Shown here in pieces: positions 1 to 10,100 of a stretch of DNA of 64,000 nt (positions are counted from its first letter, which is position 1; each line of letters begins with the position of its first letter). This stretch comes from Bacteroidales bacterium. Its GTDB lineage: Bacteria; Bacteroidota; Bacteroidia; Bacteroidales; VadinHA17. The stretch is from the NCBI GenBank assembly GCA_009877105.1, contig WXFD01000055.1, positions 62,001-126,000 on the forward strand, given 5' to 3'. The notes beneath the pieces were generated by a model, which searched no databases, was not told the DNA's origin, and worked only from the letters and a program-made list of their open reading frames with translations. Made by a program: the position numbers and the translations under genes.

Positions 1-764
1 ATGCTACCTGCTTTATTCCGCATCAGCCTTTCTCCGTATTCCTGGAGTTCCATATCGATGGTCGAAATGACATCTTCGCCCTGAACCGCCATTGTATCAA
101 GCCGGCCTTCAGCATAAGAACCCTTGATCCTGCTGAATACATCAACCAGGTAAATCTTTACTCCGCGTTTCCCCCTCAACTCCTTTTCGTATGCTTCTTC
201 TATTCCAAGTTTGCCAATATAATCTCCCGGCCTGTAATAAGGATCCTTTCTCAAAATGCTCTCATCAACCTCGCTCACATAACCAAGCAGGTGCGCTGCG
301 ATTGGTTTTGAATATTTTCTGAGAGTTCGCGCCTCAACATAAAAACCCGGAAATAAAAATAACTTCTCCTGCAAGCGTGCATAGGTCTCCGCTGAGATCT
401 GCCTGAGAAACACCGATGGCGCCCGTCTTGAGTAACTCCTGGCCGCATCCATCCTTTCTCGGAATATATCCCGTGAGATATTCAGCAGCTCACAAAACAG
501 AACAGTGTCAATGACCGATGTCTGGGCAGGAACGACCATCAGATCGTATGCAGCCTGATTAAAAACAATCAGCCTGTTGTTCCTGTCATAAATCAGCCCC
601 CGGGCCGGATACTGAACCACATGCCTGAGGACATTATTATCCGCTGACAACCTGTATGTATCCTTAGCCACCTGAATGATGAACAACCTGATAAGCAAAA
701 TCAGTGAGACAACTATTATCAGCCCCATTACAATGTACTTCCTGTTTATAAATGTATCTTTCAT
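1..764 (-). CDS. mrdA: Penicillin-binding protein 2 (N-terminal part, cut by window edge)
   Basis: Peptidoglycan transpeptidase of the elongation machinery. I translated this open frame by hand from the ATG at 764; it is still open at base 1, so only about 254 residues are present. It begins MKDTFINRKYIVMG and has one N-terminal membrane anchor (about residues 10-32). The class B PBP dimerisation motif follows (YPARGLIYDRN near residue 55), then a typical pedestal region with GYVSEVDE and GKLGIEEAYEKELRG. The transpeptidase domain with the catalytic SxxK lies outside the window. It starts 15 bases after the mreD stop, so it is the fourth gene of a purH/mre operon. The order mreB-mreC-mreD-mrdA is the usual one and supports the call strongly. 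Confidence 0.93.
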   Translation of the reverse strand, partial: MKDTFINRKYIVMGLIIVVSLILLIRLFIIQVAKDTYRLSADNNVLRHVVQYPARGLIYDRNNRLIVFNQAAYDLMVVPAQTSVIDTVLFCELLNISRDIFRERMDAARSYSRRAPSVFLRQISAETYARLQEKLFLFPGFYVEARTLRKYSKPIAAHLLGYVSEVDESILRKDPYYRPGDYIGKLGIEEAYEKELRGKRGVKIYLVDVFSRIKGSYAEGRLDTMAVQGEDVISTIDMELQEYGERLMRNKAGS

Positions 765-779
765 AACAGGGTCAAATCA

Positions 780-1283
780 TCATCTTTTCCTATATCTTTC
801 TGCAAGGAGAATAAAGGCGGTGGTAAATGCACTGCTCAGCACCACGCGAAGCAAAGTTCTGAAAAAACCTGTAAACCTGAATACTTCAAGGTAAAACAGG
901 GCCAGATGGTGGATAAAAACAATAACGGATGCATAAACAAGAAACCACCTGAAACCATAAGTCTGCATGGAAAGCTCAACTCCCGGTTCATATCCGTCGC
1001 GAGGTGCAATGACGGACAGAACATAGGGACGGCTGAAGCCCGCGAGCAATGTAGCCGATGCATGCATGCCGGGCGAACCCATAAAAAGATCTATTATAAG
1101 GCCGGTAAAAAAGGAAATCAGAAGCAAGAGCCACGAGGGAATTACCGAAGGCAAAAGAAGAATTATCATTATATAAACATACGGATTAATATATCCACTG
1201 AACTGAATATTGTTAAACAGCAGAATCTGCAGCAATATCAGGATGGCGGCTATTAAAGCGTATTTTAATATTGAATTGATCAT
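780..1283 (-). CDS. mreD: Rod shape-determining protein MreD
   Basis: A 167-residue polytopic membrane protein of the elongasome, expected to sit in the inner membrane with MreC, RodA and PBP2. Hydrophobic stretches run through the protein (for example residues 6-24, 32-65 and 116-134) with few conserved polar motifs, as is normal for MreD. Sequence similarity in this family is low, so the call rests on length, hydrophobic pattern and position. The start ATG overlaps the mreC stop by 4 bases, which implies translational coupling. The next gene downstream is mrdA. Confidence 0.88.
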   Translation of the reverse strand: MINSILKYALIAAILILLQILLFNNIQFSGYINPYVYIMIILLLPSVIPSWLLLLISFFTGLIIDLFMGSPGMHASATLLAGFSRPYVLSVIAPRDGYEPGVELSMQTYGFRWFLVYASVIVFIHHLALFYLEVFRFTGFFRTLLRVVLSSAFTTAFILLAERYRKR

Positions 1284-2101
1284 TGGAACTGTTTTTCAAG
1301 CGATTGTTGCTCAGGCTTTTGCAAGTTGCCAATTACGTTAACGTAACGAAGCTTCCTGAAATCGGTAAATAGCTCCACCTCAATCTTGTAAAAATCACTC
1401 CCGCTTTTTTTTACATCGCTTATGGTTCCAATAAGGGTTCCCTCGGGAAAAATTGCGGAGTAACTTGTAGTTTCAACCGTATCTCCTACACTTATACTGA
1501 TGTGCTGTGGTATTTCATTCAGAACCGCATACTGCGGATTATATCCGTTCCAGTTCAGGGAACCGAAATAACCTGAAGTTTTTATTCTGGCACTGACCCT
1601 GAAATCAATATTCAGAAGAGATATTGCCACTGAATAGTTTTCCGAACAGCCGGCGATCACTCCTGCAACTTTATCGCTGACTGTGACAGCCATATCCGGT
1701 GCCAAACCCTGCCTTCTTCCCTTGTTCAGGGTAAAATAGTTCTTTTGCCTGTTTACCGAATTGTTAATTACTTCTGCAATTGTGACAGTGTACTGTTGTC
1801 TTGAAATTGAATCACTGACAGGAGTTAATCTGTGATTTTCTTTCTTCGCAAGTTTTTCAATGGTATTTTTCAGTGCCTCATTTTCCGCAGCAAGATCTGA
1901 ATTTATTTCCCTCAGATTAAGGTATGCCCTCAGATTACTGATCCTTTGCTCTACTCCCCTTGTGACGGACTGAATGCTTTTAACCATTACCGAGTTGTGA
2001 TAATTGTTGCCAGTGGTCAGCCAATAAAAAGCAATCCCCTGCAGAAAAAGAAAAATTATCAGGTTATTGTATTTTACCAGGAAGTTTAAAAGGTTCCTCA
2101 T
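1280..2101 (-). CDS. mreC: Rod shape-determining protein MreC
   Basis: A periplasmic scaffold of the cell-wall elongation complex, 273 residues, anchored by one N-terminal membrane helix (about residues 12-30). A coiled-coil segment follows (about 45-90, with a heptad-like EINSDLAAENEALKN). The beta-rich MreC domain follows, with a recognisable NKGRRQGLAPDMAV motif and the GxI region VAGVIAGCSENYSV. The C-terminal tail is charged. It lies 11 bases after mreB and overlaps mreD by 4 bases, so it is a mid-operon gene. Confidence 0.93.
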   Translation of the reverse strand: MRNLLNFLVKYNNLIIFLFLQGIAFYWLTTGNNYHNSVMVKSIQSVTRGVEQRISNLRAYLNLREINSDLAAENEALKNTIEKLAKKENHRLTPVSDSISRQQYTVTIAEVINNSVNRQKNYFTLNKGRRQGLAPDMAVTVSDKVAGVIAGCSENYSVAISLLNIDFRVSARIKTSGYFGSLNWNGYNPQYAVLNEIPQHISISVGDTVETTSYSAIFPEGTLIGTISDVKKSGSDFYKIEVELFTDFRKLRYVNVIGNLQKPEQQSLEKQFQ

Positions 2102-2112
2102 CTGAGTTTCGG

Positions 2113-3135
2113 TTAACGCATAAGGAAGGTGATCTTGTCGACATTTTTCAATGCCACTCCTGTTCCCCTAGCTACGGCATGCAACGGATCCTCAACAACA
2201 ATGAAGTTAATATTGATCTTGTCCGACAGCCTTTTATCCAAGCCTCTGAGAAGTGCTCCTCCCCCGGCCAGGTAAATTCCCTTGTTTACAATATCAGCAT
2301 AAAGCTCGGGCGGTGTTTGTTCCAAAACATTCAGAATTGCAGCTTCAACCTTTGTAAGAGATTTGTCGAGGCAATATGCAATTTCCTGATATGAAATCGG
2401 TATTTCAATAGGAAGGGAGGTCATTATGTTCGGTCCCCGCACAATGTAGTCGGCTGGAGGGCTGTCAATATCAGGCAAAGCTGCACCGACCGCAATCTTG
2501 ATATCCTCTGCCGTCCTCTCGCCGATTTTTATGTTGTGCTGATGCCTCATGTAAGATTGAATGTCAGATGTAAATCCATCCCCGGCAATCCTTATTGACT
2601 TATTGCAAACAATTCCACCGAGTGCAATGACAGCAATCTCAGTGGTCCCGCCTCCTATATCAACAACCATCGATCCCTCAGGAGCTTCGACATCAAGACC
2701 TATTCCAATGGCTGCTGCCATTGGTTCATATATCATGTAAACATCCCTTCCGCCGGCATGTTCCGATGAGTCCCGTACTGCCCGCAATTCAACCTCCGTA
2801 CTGCCTGACGGAATGCAAACTACCATTTTAAGTGAGGGAGTAAAAAACTTTGGCCCCGTATTGATCATCTTGATCATTCCCCTGATCATCAGCTCTGCGG
2901 CGTTGAAATCAGCAATGACTCCGTCACGAAGGGGCCTTACAGTTTTTATATTTTCATGTGTCTTGCCATGCATCTGCCTGGCTGCTTCTCCAATGGCTAT
3001 GGGTTTACCGGTGTTTTTGTCAATCGCAACTATCGACGGTTCATCTACAACTATTTTATCATTGTGGATGATAATCGTATTGGCAGTACCCAGATCGATG
3101 GCTATCTCCTGGGTCAAAAATGAAAAGAGTCCCAT
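2113..3135 (-). CDS. mreB: Rod shape-determining protein MreB (actin homologue)
   Basis: An actin-like ATPase that forms membrane-associated filaments and directs lateral wall synthesis. It is 340 residues, the normal family length. Visible motifs are the phosphate-1 loop IAIDLGTANTIIIH near the N-terminus, the phosphate-2 loop VVDIGGGTTEIAVI near residue 160, and the adenosine motif GIYLAGGGALLRG near residue 288. The short hydrophobic start MGLFSFLTQE fits membrane attachment. It is followed at 11 bases by mreC and preceded at 26 bases by purH, so it may share the purH transcript. Confidence 0.97.
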   Translation of the reverse strand: MGLFSFLTQEIAIDLGTANTIIIHNDKIVVDEPSIVAIDKNTGKPIAIGEAARQMHGKTHENIKTVRPLRDGVIADFNAAELMIRGMIKMINTGPKFFTPSLKMVVCIPSGSTEVELRAVRDSSEHAGGRDVYMIYEPMAAAIGIGLDVEAPEGSMVVDIGGGTTEIAVIALGGIVCNKSIRIAGDGFTSDIQSYMRHQHNIKIGERTAEDIKIAVGAALPDIDSPPADYIVRGPNIMTSLPIEIPISYQEIAYCLDKSLTKVEAAILNVLEQTPPELYADIVNKGIYLAGGGALLRGLDKRLSDKININFIVVEDPLHAVARGTGVALKNVDKITFLMR

Positions 3136-3161
3136 TTATGTGGTTTTATAATTATTTGTTT

Positions 3162-4685
3162 TCAATGTCGGAAATGTCTTATTCCAGTAAAAAGCAGGGC
3201 AATTCCGTTTGATGCGCAATAGTCAATTGTATCCTTATCTCTCACTGATCCTCCGGGTTCCACAATTGCTGAAATTCCTGCCTTATGGGCAATCTCCGCT
3301 GAATCGGAAAATGGGAAATAGGCATCTGATGCAAGTACGGCTCCTCTCAGATCAAATCCAAAACCACGGGCTTTATCAATGGCATGCCTTAAAGCATCCA
3401 CCCTGGAAGTCTGGCCGACACCACTGGCATAAAGCTGACGGTCCCGGGCAATCACAATTGCGTTGGATTTACTGTGCTTGACAATTTTATTGGCAAATAC
3501 CAGATCCTTCATCTGATTCGAATCGGGTTTGGCATCCGTAACGGGGTGCATGTCACTTTCCAGTTCGGTGGCCAGGTCCTTTTCCTGCCACAACACTCCA
3601 TCCAGCAAGGATCGGTAACTGGATCTGCTTTTTTCGGCGGCTTTTCGTTTAAGAATGATCCTGTTTTTCTTCTGACTCAATATCCTCAAGGCTTCCGGGG
3701 TAAACTCCGGAGCAATAATCAATTCGAAAAACAACTTGTCTATTTCCGATGCCGTGAGTTCATCGACTGGAACATTGGTAATTATTACTCCTCCAAATGC
3801 TGAAACCGGATCACATGCCAGGGCGGCCATCCAGGCATCATGCGGGTTGCTCCGGGATGCTACACCACATGCATTATTATGCTTGATAATGACAAAGGTG
3901 GTTTCCGTGAACTCATCGATAAGGCTTACAGCAGCATCAATATCAAGAAAATTGTTGTATGAAATTTCCTTGCCCTGTAATTTGTCAAAAAATCTTCCCG
4001 GATCGCCAAAAAATATTCCTTTCTGATGGGGGTTTTCACCATACCTGAGATGGTAAGCTTCATTCAGGCTTACCCTGAACGCCTCAACATCTTCCTTCCT
4101 GTTAAAATAATTAAATATTGCAGTGTCATAATGTGAAGAAGCCTGGAAAGCCTCAGCTGCAAAAAGCCTTCTTTCCTCAATACCGGTTATGCCTCTTTTT
4201 TCCTTCAGAAGCTCCAGCAACCGGGGATATTGCTTAACCGATGAAACAATCAGAACATCCCTGTAATTCTTTGCCCCTGCCCTAATCAGGGAAATTCCGC
4301 CAATATCGATTTTTTCAATGATCTCATCCTCGTTTTCAGTCGATTGAACTGTTTCCTCAAAAGGATAAAGATCAACTATCACCAGGTCAATTTCAGGGAT
4401 ACCATATTTTCCAAGCTGTTCCAGATCGCCGGCGTTTTCCCTGCGTGCAAGTATACCTCCGAAAACAGAAGGATGAAGCGTTTTCACCCTTCCGCCAAGA
4501 ATGGAAGGAAATCCTGTTAGGTCTTCAACCTTTTCTGATCCAATCCCCAGATCACTGATAAAGCTGAATGTGCCTCCGGTGGAATAGATCCTGATTTTCA
4601 ATTCATCAAGGAGCCTTACAATCTCTTCCAACCCTTCTTTCCTGTAAACCGAGATCAGTGCACCCAGTATTCTTTTTTCATTCAT
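3162..4685 (-). CDS. purH: Bifunctional AICAR transformylase/IMP cyclohydrolase
   Basis: Catalyses the last two steps of IMP synthesis: formylation of AICAR by 10-formyl-THF and ring closure. At 507 residues it is near the family norm. The N-terminal MGS-like cyclohydrolase domain (about 1-140) shows IYSTGGTFSFI and GRVKTLHPSVFGGIL. The transformylase domain carries LRYGENPHQKGIFFG and IIKHNNACGVA. It is the first gene of the minus-strand run purH-mreB-mreC-mreD-mrdA, an arrangement familiar in Bacteroidota. It is divergent from the permease at 5040, with a 354-base intergenic region in between. Confidence 0.97.
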   Translation of the reverse strand: MNEKRILGALISVYRKEGLEEIVRLLDELKIRIYSTGGTFSFISDLGIGSEKVEDLTGFPSILGGRVKTLHPSVFGGILARRENAGDLEQLGKYGIPEIDLVIVDLYPFEETVQSTENEDEIIEKIDIGGISLIRAGAKNYRDVLIVSSVKQYPRLLELLKEKRGITGIEERRLFAAEAFQASSHYDTAIFNYFNRKEDVEAFRVSLNEAYHLRYGENPHQKGIFFGDPGRFFDKLQGKEISYNNFLDIDAAVSLIDEFTETTFVIIKHNNACGVASRSNPHDAWMAALACDPVSAFGGVIITNVPVDELTASEIDKLFFELIIAPEFTPEALRILSQKKNRIILKRKAAEKSRSSYRSLLDGVLWQEKDLATELESDMHPVTDAKPDSNQMKDLVFANKIVKHSKSNAIVIARDRQLYASGVGQTSRVDALRHAIDKARGFGFDLRGAVLASDAYFPFSDSAEIAHKAGISAIVEPGGSVRDKDTIDYCASNGIALLFTGIRHFRH

Positions 4686-5039
4686 ACTCTGATTTTTATG
4701 CTTAGAATCTCCCTTCTGTTTCAGGCGGTTAAAAATAGATAATTTTTTATTAACCTCAACATATAATGATTATGAATATGAAGGGTCTGCCCTGAACTGG
4801 GAATTGAGTAACTCATAACCATACAACCAAATATCTGACAGTCCTGGAAATTATGTCCTGGCAACTGTTGAAACATCGCAGGATTTTTTAACTTCGCCCT
4901 TCAGGAATGCGGCATGATGAAAACAAAACCCGCCTTTGCCCATTCACGTACGGCTAAAAATGGTAACACTGTCCTCAAGTTATGGATCTTTGCGTCGGGC
5001 AGAAAGATAACATGACAGCGGGATACAGGAAATATACAT
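4686..5039. other. Divergent intergenic region between purH and the permease gene
   Basis: This 354-base gap has no convincing gene. It should contain the purH promoter (minus) and the permease promoter (plus). The nearest plus-strand match to the TAnnTTTG element is GATCTTTG near 4986, one base off, without a clear TTG at -33. On the minus strand the closest is CCAAATATC near 4830, also imperfect. One 32-codon ATG frame (4917-5015) exists but has no supporting features. Confidence 0.5.
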
Positions 5040-6293
5040 ATGAAAATGTTTTTCAGGCTCTTCCGCGAAGGATTGGTTTTTGCTTATAACTCAGTATTGG
5101 TAAATAAGCTGAGAACTTTTCTTTCCCTATTTGGAATAACAATCGGAATATTTTGCATAATCTCAGTATTCACGGTTTTCGACTGGATGGAGAAGTCGAT
5201 CCACGACAGCATAAACTCCATGGGCAATAATGTCATTTATGTCCAGAAGTATCCATGGTCGTTTGATCCCAACCTTGCATGGTGGGATCTTATTAAACGT
5301 CCCCCGGTTAGTCTTGATGATTACAAGGCCGTTCTAAACAGATCTGTGAGAGCTGAATCGGCTGCATTGGGAGTATTCCAGAATCAAAGGATGAAATACA
5401 GGAACAATTTTATAAATGAGGCAATGATAGGGGCAGTGACAGAGGATCTTGAGAAGATCGCTTCATTTGAGATAGAGAAGGGCAGGTATTTTTCTGCATA
5501 TGAATTAAATTCCGGTAATAATGTTGCAGTAATCGGAGCCGAAATAGCCGATAGGCTTTTTGAGAATGCCAATCCGGTTGGTAAGACAATAACCCTGGCC
5601 GGTTTTAAGGTTCTGGTAATCGGCGTTTTGAAAAAAGAAGGTCAGGGAGGAATTAGTTTGAGCAATATTGATCAGCTGACCATGGTGCCGCTTAATTTCG
5701 CAAAAAGTTTTATTAATCTCAGAAACCGGTTTGTTGAAACACAATTGATGATAAAGGCAAAACCCAACGTAGCCGTTCAGGAACTGGCTGATGAAATAAC
5801 CATAATCCTCAGGGCGGCAAGACGTCTTAAACCTTCGGAAAAAACTGACTTTTCGGTCAACAGGGCCAGCATGCTGTCTCAGGGATTTAGTGCGGTGTTT
5901 AAAGGAATCAATATAGGAGGCTGGATCATTGGTGGGTTTGCGATCCTGGTCGGCGGATTCGGCATAGCAAATATTATGTTCGTATCGGTCAGGGAACGAA
6001 CCAACATTATCGGAATTCAGAAGGCTCTCGGAGCAAAGCGGTTTTTCATTCTTCAGCAGTTTCTTACTGAATCGGTACTTCTTTCGGTTGTAGGAGGTAT
6101 TCTGGGCCTACTTCTGATATTTGCAGGGACAATTGTAATAAATTACCTGTATGATCTTTCCATTCACCTCACAGTGGGCAACATATCACTGGCAATATTC
6201 ATATCGGCATTCATCGGTATTGTAGCCGGATATGCACCTGCATACTCGGCAGCCAAAATGAATCCGGTCGATGCCATGGGCTTTTCATTCTGA
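5040..6293 (+). CDS. ABC transporter permease, FtsX/MacB family
   Basis: A 417-residue inner-membrane permease of the MacB/FtsX exporter type. One membrane helix lies near residues 20-45 (LRTFLSLFGITIGIFCII). A large periplasmic MacB-PCD-like domain follows (about 50-270), then three C-terminal helices (about 285-310, 335-365 and 380-405). The motif VRERTNIIGIQKALGAKR is the conserved cytoplasmic loop of this family. No ATP-binding or membrane-fusion partner is adjacent, so it probably works with subunits encoded elsewhere; orphan permeases of this kind are common in Bacteroidota. The substrate cannot be told from the sequence. Its 3' end overlaps the convergent rsmA gene by 9 bases. Confidence 0.85.
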   Translation: MKMFFRLFREGLVFAYNSVLVNKLRTFLSLFGITIGIFCIISVFTVFDWMEKSIHDSINSMGNNVIYVQKYPWSFDPNLAWWDLIKRPPVSLDDYKAVLNRSVRAESAALGVFQNQRMKYRNNFINEAMIGAVTEDLEKIASFEIEKGRYFSAYELNSGNNVAVIGAEIADRLFENANPVGKTITLAGFKVLVIGVLKKEGQGGISLSNIDQLTMVPLNFAKSFINLRNRFVETQLMIKAKPNVAVQELADEITIILRAARRLKPSEKTDFSVNRASMLSQGFSAVFKGINIGGWIIGGFAILVGGFGIANIMFVSVRERTNIIGIQKALGAKRFFILQQFLTESVLLSVVGGILGLLLIFAGTIVINYLYDLSIHLTVGNISLAIFISAFIGIVAGYAPAYSAAKMNPVDAMGFSF

Positions 6294-7061
6294 AAACCTG
6301 CCTTTTTCAGAAATCCAGTTGGTGAGGTTGACAAACTGAGACGTTGAAAGCTGCTCAGGCCGCAAATCAGACCACTCAAAATCGTAATCAATCAGATCAA
6401 AGGCTGCCTTTACAGAATTTCTGAGCTTCTTCCTTCTCTGGTTGAAACAAGCCCTAACCACTCTTGCAAACAGATCTTCATCACAATTCAGTGACTTAAC
6501 CTCGTTTCTTACAAGTCTTATAACCCCCGAATCCACCTTCGTCGGTGGATAAAACATCTGTCCTGAAACAGTAAAGAGATATTCTGCAGAATAATATGCA
6601 CCGACAAGAACACTCAAAATTCCATAAATCCTCGATCCCGGCCCGGCGCATATCCTCTGCGCAACCTCTTTCTGCACCATACATACCACTTCGGGAATCA
6701 TATCCCGGAAACGGACAATTTTAAAAAAGATCTGGGAGGATATATTATATGGCAGATTCCCGATTATCCCCAGGCTGCCTTTGAAATATGCATTTATGTC
6801 GAGAGTCAGGAAATCGCCGGAAATAATTTTATCCAGATTATTGAAGTTTGAGCGCAGAAAATGCACTGATTCATCATCAATTTCCACCACCTGGAAATCC
6901 CCGAAGTTCCTTTCAAGGAGTAAGCGGGTAAGAATCCCGGTACCAGGACCTATCTCCAGAACAGACTCGCAGCCTTCCCCCGAAAAGGAGGAAACGATCT
7001 TCCCTGCAATATTTTTGTCTTTCAAAAAATGCTGCCCCAGGTTTTTCTTTGGCTTCACCAT
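6285..7061 (-). CDS. rsmA: 16S rRNA (adenine1518-N6/adenine1519-N6)-dimethyltransferase
   Basis: Dimethylates two adjacent adenines in the 3' hairpin of 16S rRNA late in 30S assembly (also called KsgA). It is 258 residues. The SAM-binding motif is LEIGPGTGILTRLLL (about 36-50), the acidic motif is VVEIDDES, and the catalytic NLPY motif is in GNLPYNISSQIFFK. The C-terminal RNA-binding region contains ACFNQRRKKLRNSV. The N-terminal KKNLGQHFL motif is intact and fixes the start. The end overlaps the convergent permease gene by 9 bases. Confidence 0.96.
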   Translation of the reverse strand: MVKPKKNLGQHFLKDKNIAGKIVSSFSGEGCESVLEIGPGTGILTRLLLERNFGDFQVVEIDDESVHFLRSNFNNLDKIISGDFLTLDINAYFKGSLGIIGNLPYNISSQIFFKIVRFRDMIPEVVCMVQKEVAQRICAGPGSRIYGILSVLVGAYYSAEYLFTVSGQMFYPPTKVDSGVIRLVRNEVKSLNCDEDLFARVVRACFNQRRKKLRNSVKAAFDLIDYDFEWSDLRPEQLSTSQFVNLTNWISEKGRFSE

Positions 7062-7128
7062 TGCGATTTATTTGTCCTTAAGTAAAAATCAGATCGCCTA
7101 AACCCGGAAACTAACAATATGAATCCGA

Positions 7129-10100
7129 TTATTGCTGAAGAAATCCCCTTCCAAACTTTCTCCATAAAGGTAGTTTCAGCGATTCAAGGAAAATTATAAA
7201 CTTTTTAAGAATGTTGAAATAGAGGGTGACTGACAAACCAATTGTCATAAGCCAGATAATTATCACATTAAAAGGCAGGGTATCAATTTTCAGGTCTCCA
7301 ATCTGTTTATAGGGTGCATAAAAATGAGCCCGTCCGAATTTCGATCCGGGTTTCATAAAGATCGGATCAGCTTTTTGGATAAGTCTATTGTCCGAATCCA
7401 GTATTTTATTCTTGTTAAGGGTATTACGTACAATATCAGCCAGGTTTTCATTATAATTCTTCTCACGCAGTTCAAGCAACTTATCATTACCCATTGCCAT
7501 CCTCATCTGATCGTACAGGGCGTCTTTTTCAGCATTAATTTCCCTGATTGCCATCCTAAGTGAAAAGCCGAGGCTGTCGAGATATTCTATAACTTGATCT
7601 CCTGTATGACCACTGAAATCGTCGTAGTTAACAGACTCCAGCCAGGCTCCCGGTTTAATACCCGTTATGGATGACAATTCATTCAAATGATATTTTACTT
7701 TCCTGAGATTCATTTTACAGTAATCCCTGTATTTTTCCTCCTTTCCGGCCGTCACGCATTCATTGATTTTGGCTTTCAGTTCAGGAATCAGAAAAGATGC
7801 ATACCAGTCATTCTGGCTTATCTGCATATCATAATTGAAGAAAGGCTTTTCAAACTTGTTCGATTTGAACTCCTCAACCATAAGTGCCTCATAAGCCCAA
7901 CGGGTAACCATCACATCTCCGGCGACCGGAACGTATATTTTCCTGCTGATTGATTTATGAAGATCATCAAACCTGATCATTGCCCCTCCCAGCAGCAACA
8001 TGGGTACAAGCAAAAGGGGGATCAAAATATAAATGCTTACCACACTCCTCATTCCGGCAGAAATATTCAATCCAAGCATATTGCCGAAGCAGGCGGTGGA
8101 AAACAAAATGATCCACTGCGGAAAAATCATTCCCCTGACTTCAAGAAGTATATTTGCCACAATAAGGAATGACAGCGATTGTATTGCCGACAAGGCAAAG
8201 AGAAAACTGATTTTCGATATGAGGTAACTCATCCAGCTCAGATGAAGAAACTTTTCCCTTTCAAGTATCTTCCTGTCTCTGAAAATTTCTTCTGCGCTTA
8301 CGGTAAGACCGACAAAAAGTACCACGATAATTGACATAAAAAGGAAAACCGGGTAATTCTTATTGGCCGAAAACAGGTAAATGCCATCTTCGCTGTATTT
8401 TGAAAGGAATGCGAGTATCAGTGCAAGCGCGGGTACTTCCAGGAGACTGATGGTCATATACTGTTTATCAGCCAGCTTGCGTACAATATTTCTCTTAATG
8501 AAGGTTCTGATCTGAGAGGATCTCCCTGGAACAACAAAATTGCTGGAAGGCAACTTCTCTACGGGGGGCCTGGAAGTTTCTCCGGGCATCATTTTTTTCC
8601 TGTATCTCTCATGCCATTCCTCAGGACTTATCTGCCTTTCAGTGCCAGGTAAACCTGCATTGTCAATAACCTTTACTTCAATTATATGTAAAATATCTTC
8701 TGTCTCAATGTTCCCGCAATTAGGGCATTCGCTCTCGGCAGCATTTGCCTGCGAGGTTTCAGTCTTGAAATATACCAGTGCCTCTACCGGATCCCCGTCA
8801 TATACCATATAGCCGCCTTTGTCAAGGATCCATAATCTGTCGAACATTTTCAGAATATCTGAAGAAGGCTGATGTATTATAGTAAACACAAGCTTCCCGG
8901 CCAGTGCCTCTTTCTTCAGAAGTCCCATCACCTTTTCAGAGTCGAAGGAAGACAGCCCTGAAGTCGGTTCATCTACAAAAAGAATACCCGGACCACGCAT
9001 CAGCTCAAGGCCGATATTTAACCTTTTCCTTTGTCCGCCGCTAACCTTCTTATTAAGCGCATCACCAACCTGAAGATCCTTAATCTCCAGCAGATCAAGA
9101 TCCTCCAGCACCTTTTCAACCGTTTTGTTAAGCTGCTCTTCGGTGTAATCGCTGAAACACAGCCGGGCATTATAGTAAAGGTTCTGGTGCACAGTCAGTT
9201 CTTCAATGAGCAGATCATCCTGCGGAACATATCCTATCAGGCCTTCGAGTTTGCCGGAATCCTCATGCAGATCATACCCGTTGATAAAAAGATTTCCGGA
9301 CGTTGGAACAATCTTGCCCTGCAACAAATTCAGCATGGTTGTTTTACCCACACCGCTTCCTCCCATGAGACCGATGAGATTGCCCGATTCAATCCTGAAA
9401 TTCATCTGTCTCACGCCGTTCCCGGAATTCCTGAACAGGAACTCTATATTATGACCTTCAAATACAATCTTTTCAGGAAATTTACGGAGAACAAACTTCT
9501 TGTAAATTCTGGAATAATAGATTGGGTCGATTCCCTGACCTTTTATGTTATTCCCGCGCTCAAGCAGGTAAGGCCGGCCGACCAGTATGTCACGTCCCCT
9601 GAAATAAAGCTCCAGTGTTCCGTCATATATGAGAATAAGCGATCCTGTACTCTCGATATGTAGGATGAACATGCGCCCTTTAAAGCCCTTTATCCGAAGG
9701 TGATGCCACTTTTCATAGTTTGAATACTTCCCGGCGGCCCATTTTTCAGGCTTGTCACTTTCAATCAGAAGTAAACAGTCGGGCGAAACAGCATCATAAT
9801 CTCTTTCAATCATGAATGCACTGGCATTATCAAATTCCTTTTTTGAAATATTGAAGGTCCGTGCAACAATGTCAATAATGATCTGTTCCTGATGATTTAT
9901 AATGCCATCTTCAAAAGCAAACTCGAGCAGCTGAAGAAATACTATCATCCTTTCCTCAAGGAAAAGCCCTTTTCTAATCTGGCGGCAGATATTTGTTATC
10001 TGAAACGTAATCAGTGACTCCTCATCAGAAAGCTCTTCCTTGTCAACGCTTTTCAATTCATTTGAATAAAACTCCAGGTTATTCTCAAAAAGGGCATAAT

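Noticed and set aside
4917..5015. A 32-codon ATG frame in the purH/permease intergenic region
   Set aside because: No recognisable motif, no clear promoter and codon use unlike a short conserved gene. Too short to support without conservation data.
9031..9663. A 210-codon open frame antisense to the TerB-ABC transporter gene
   Set aside because: It lies wholly opposite the conserved ABC ATPase region, whose motifs are intact. The antisense translation shows no family motif, so it is a shadow frame.
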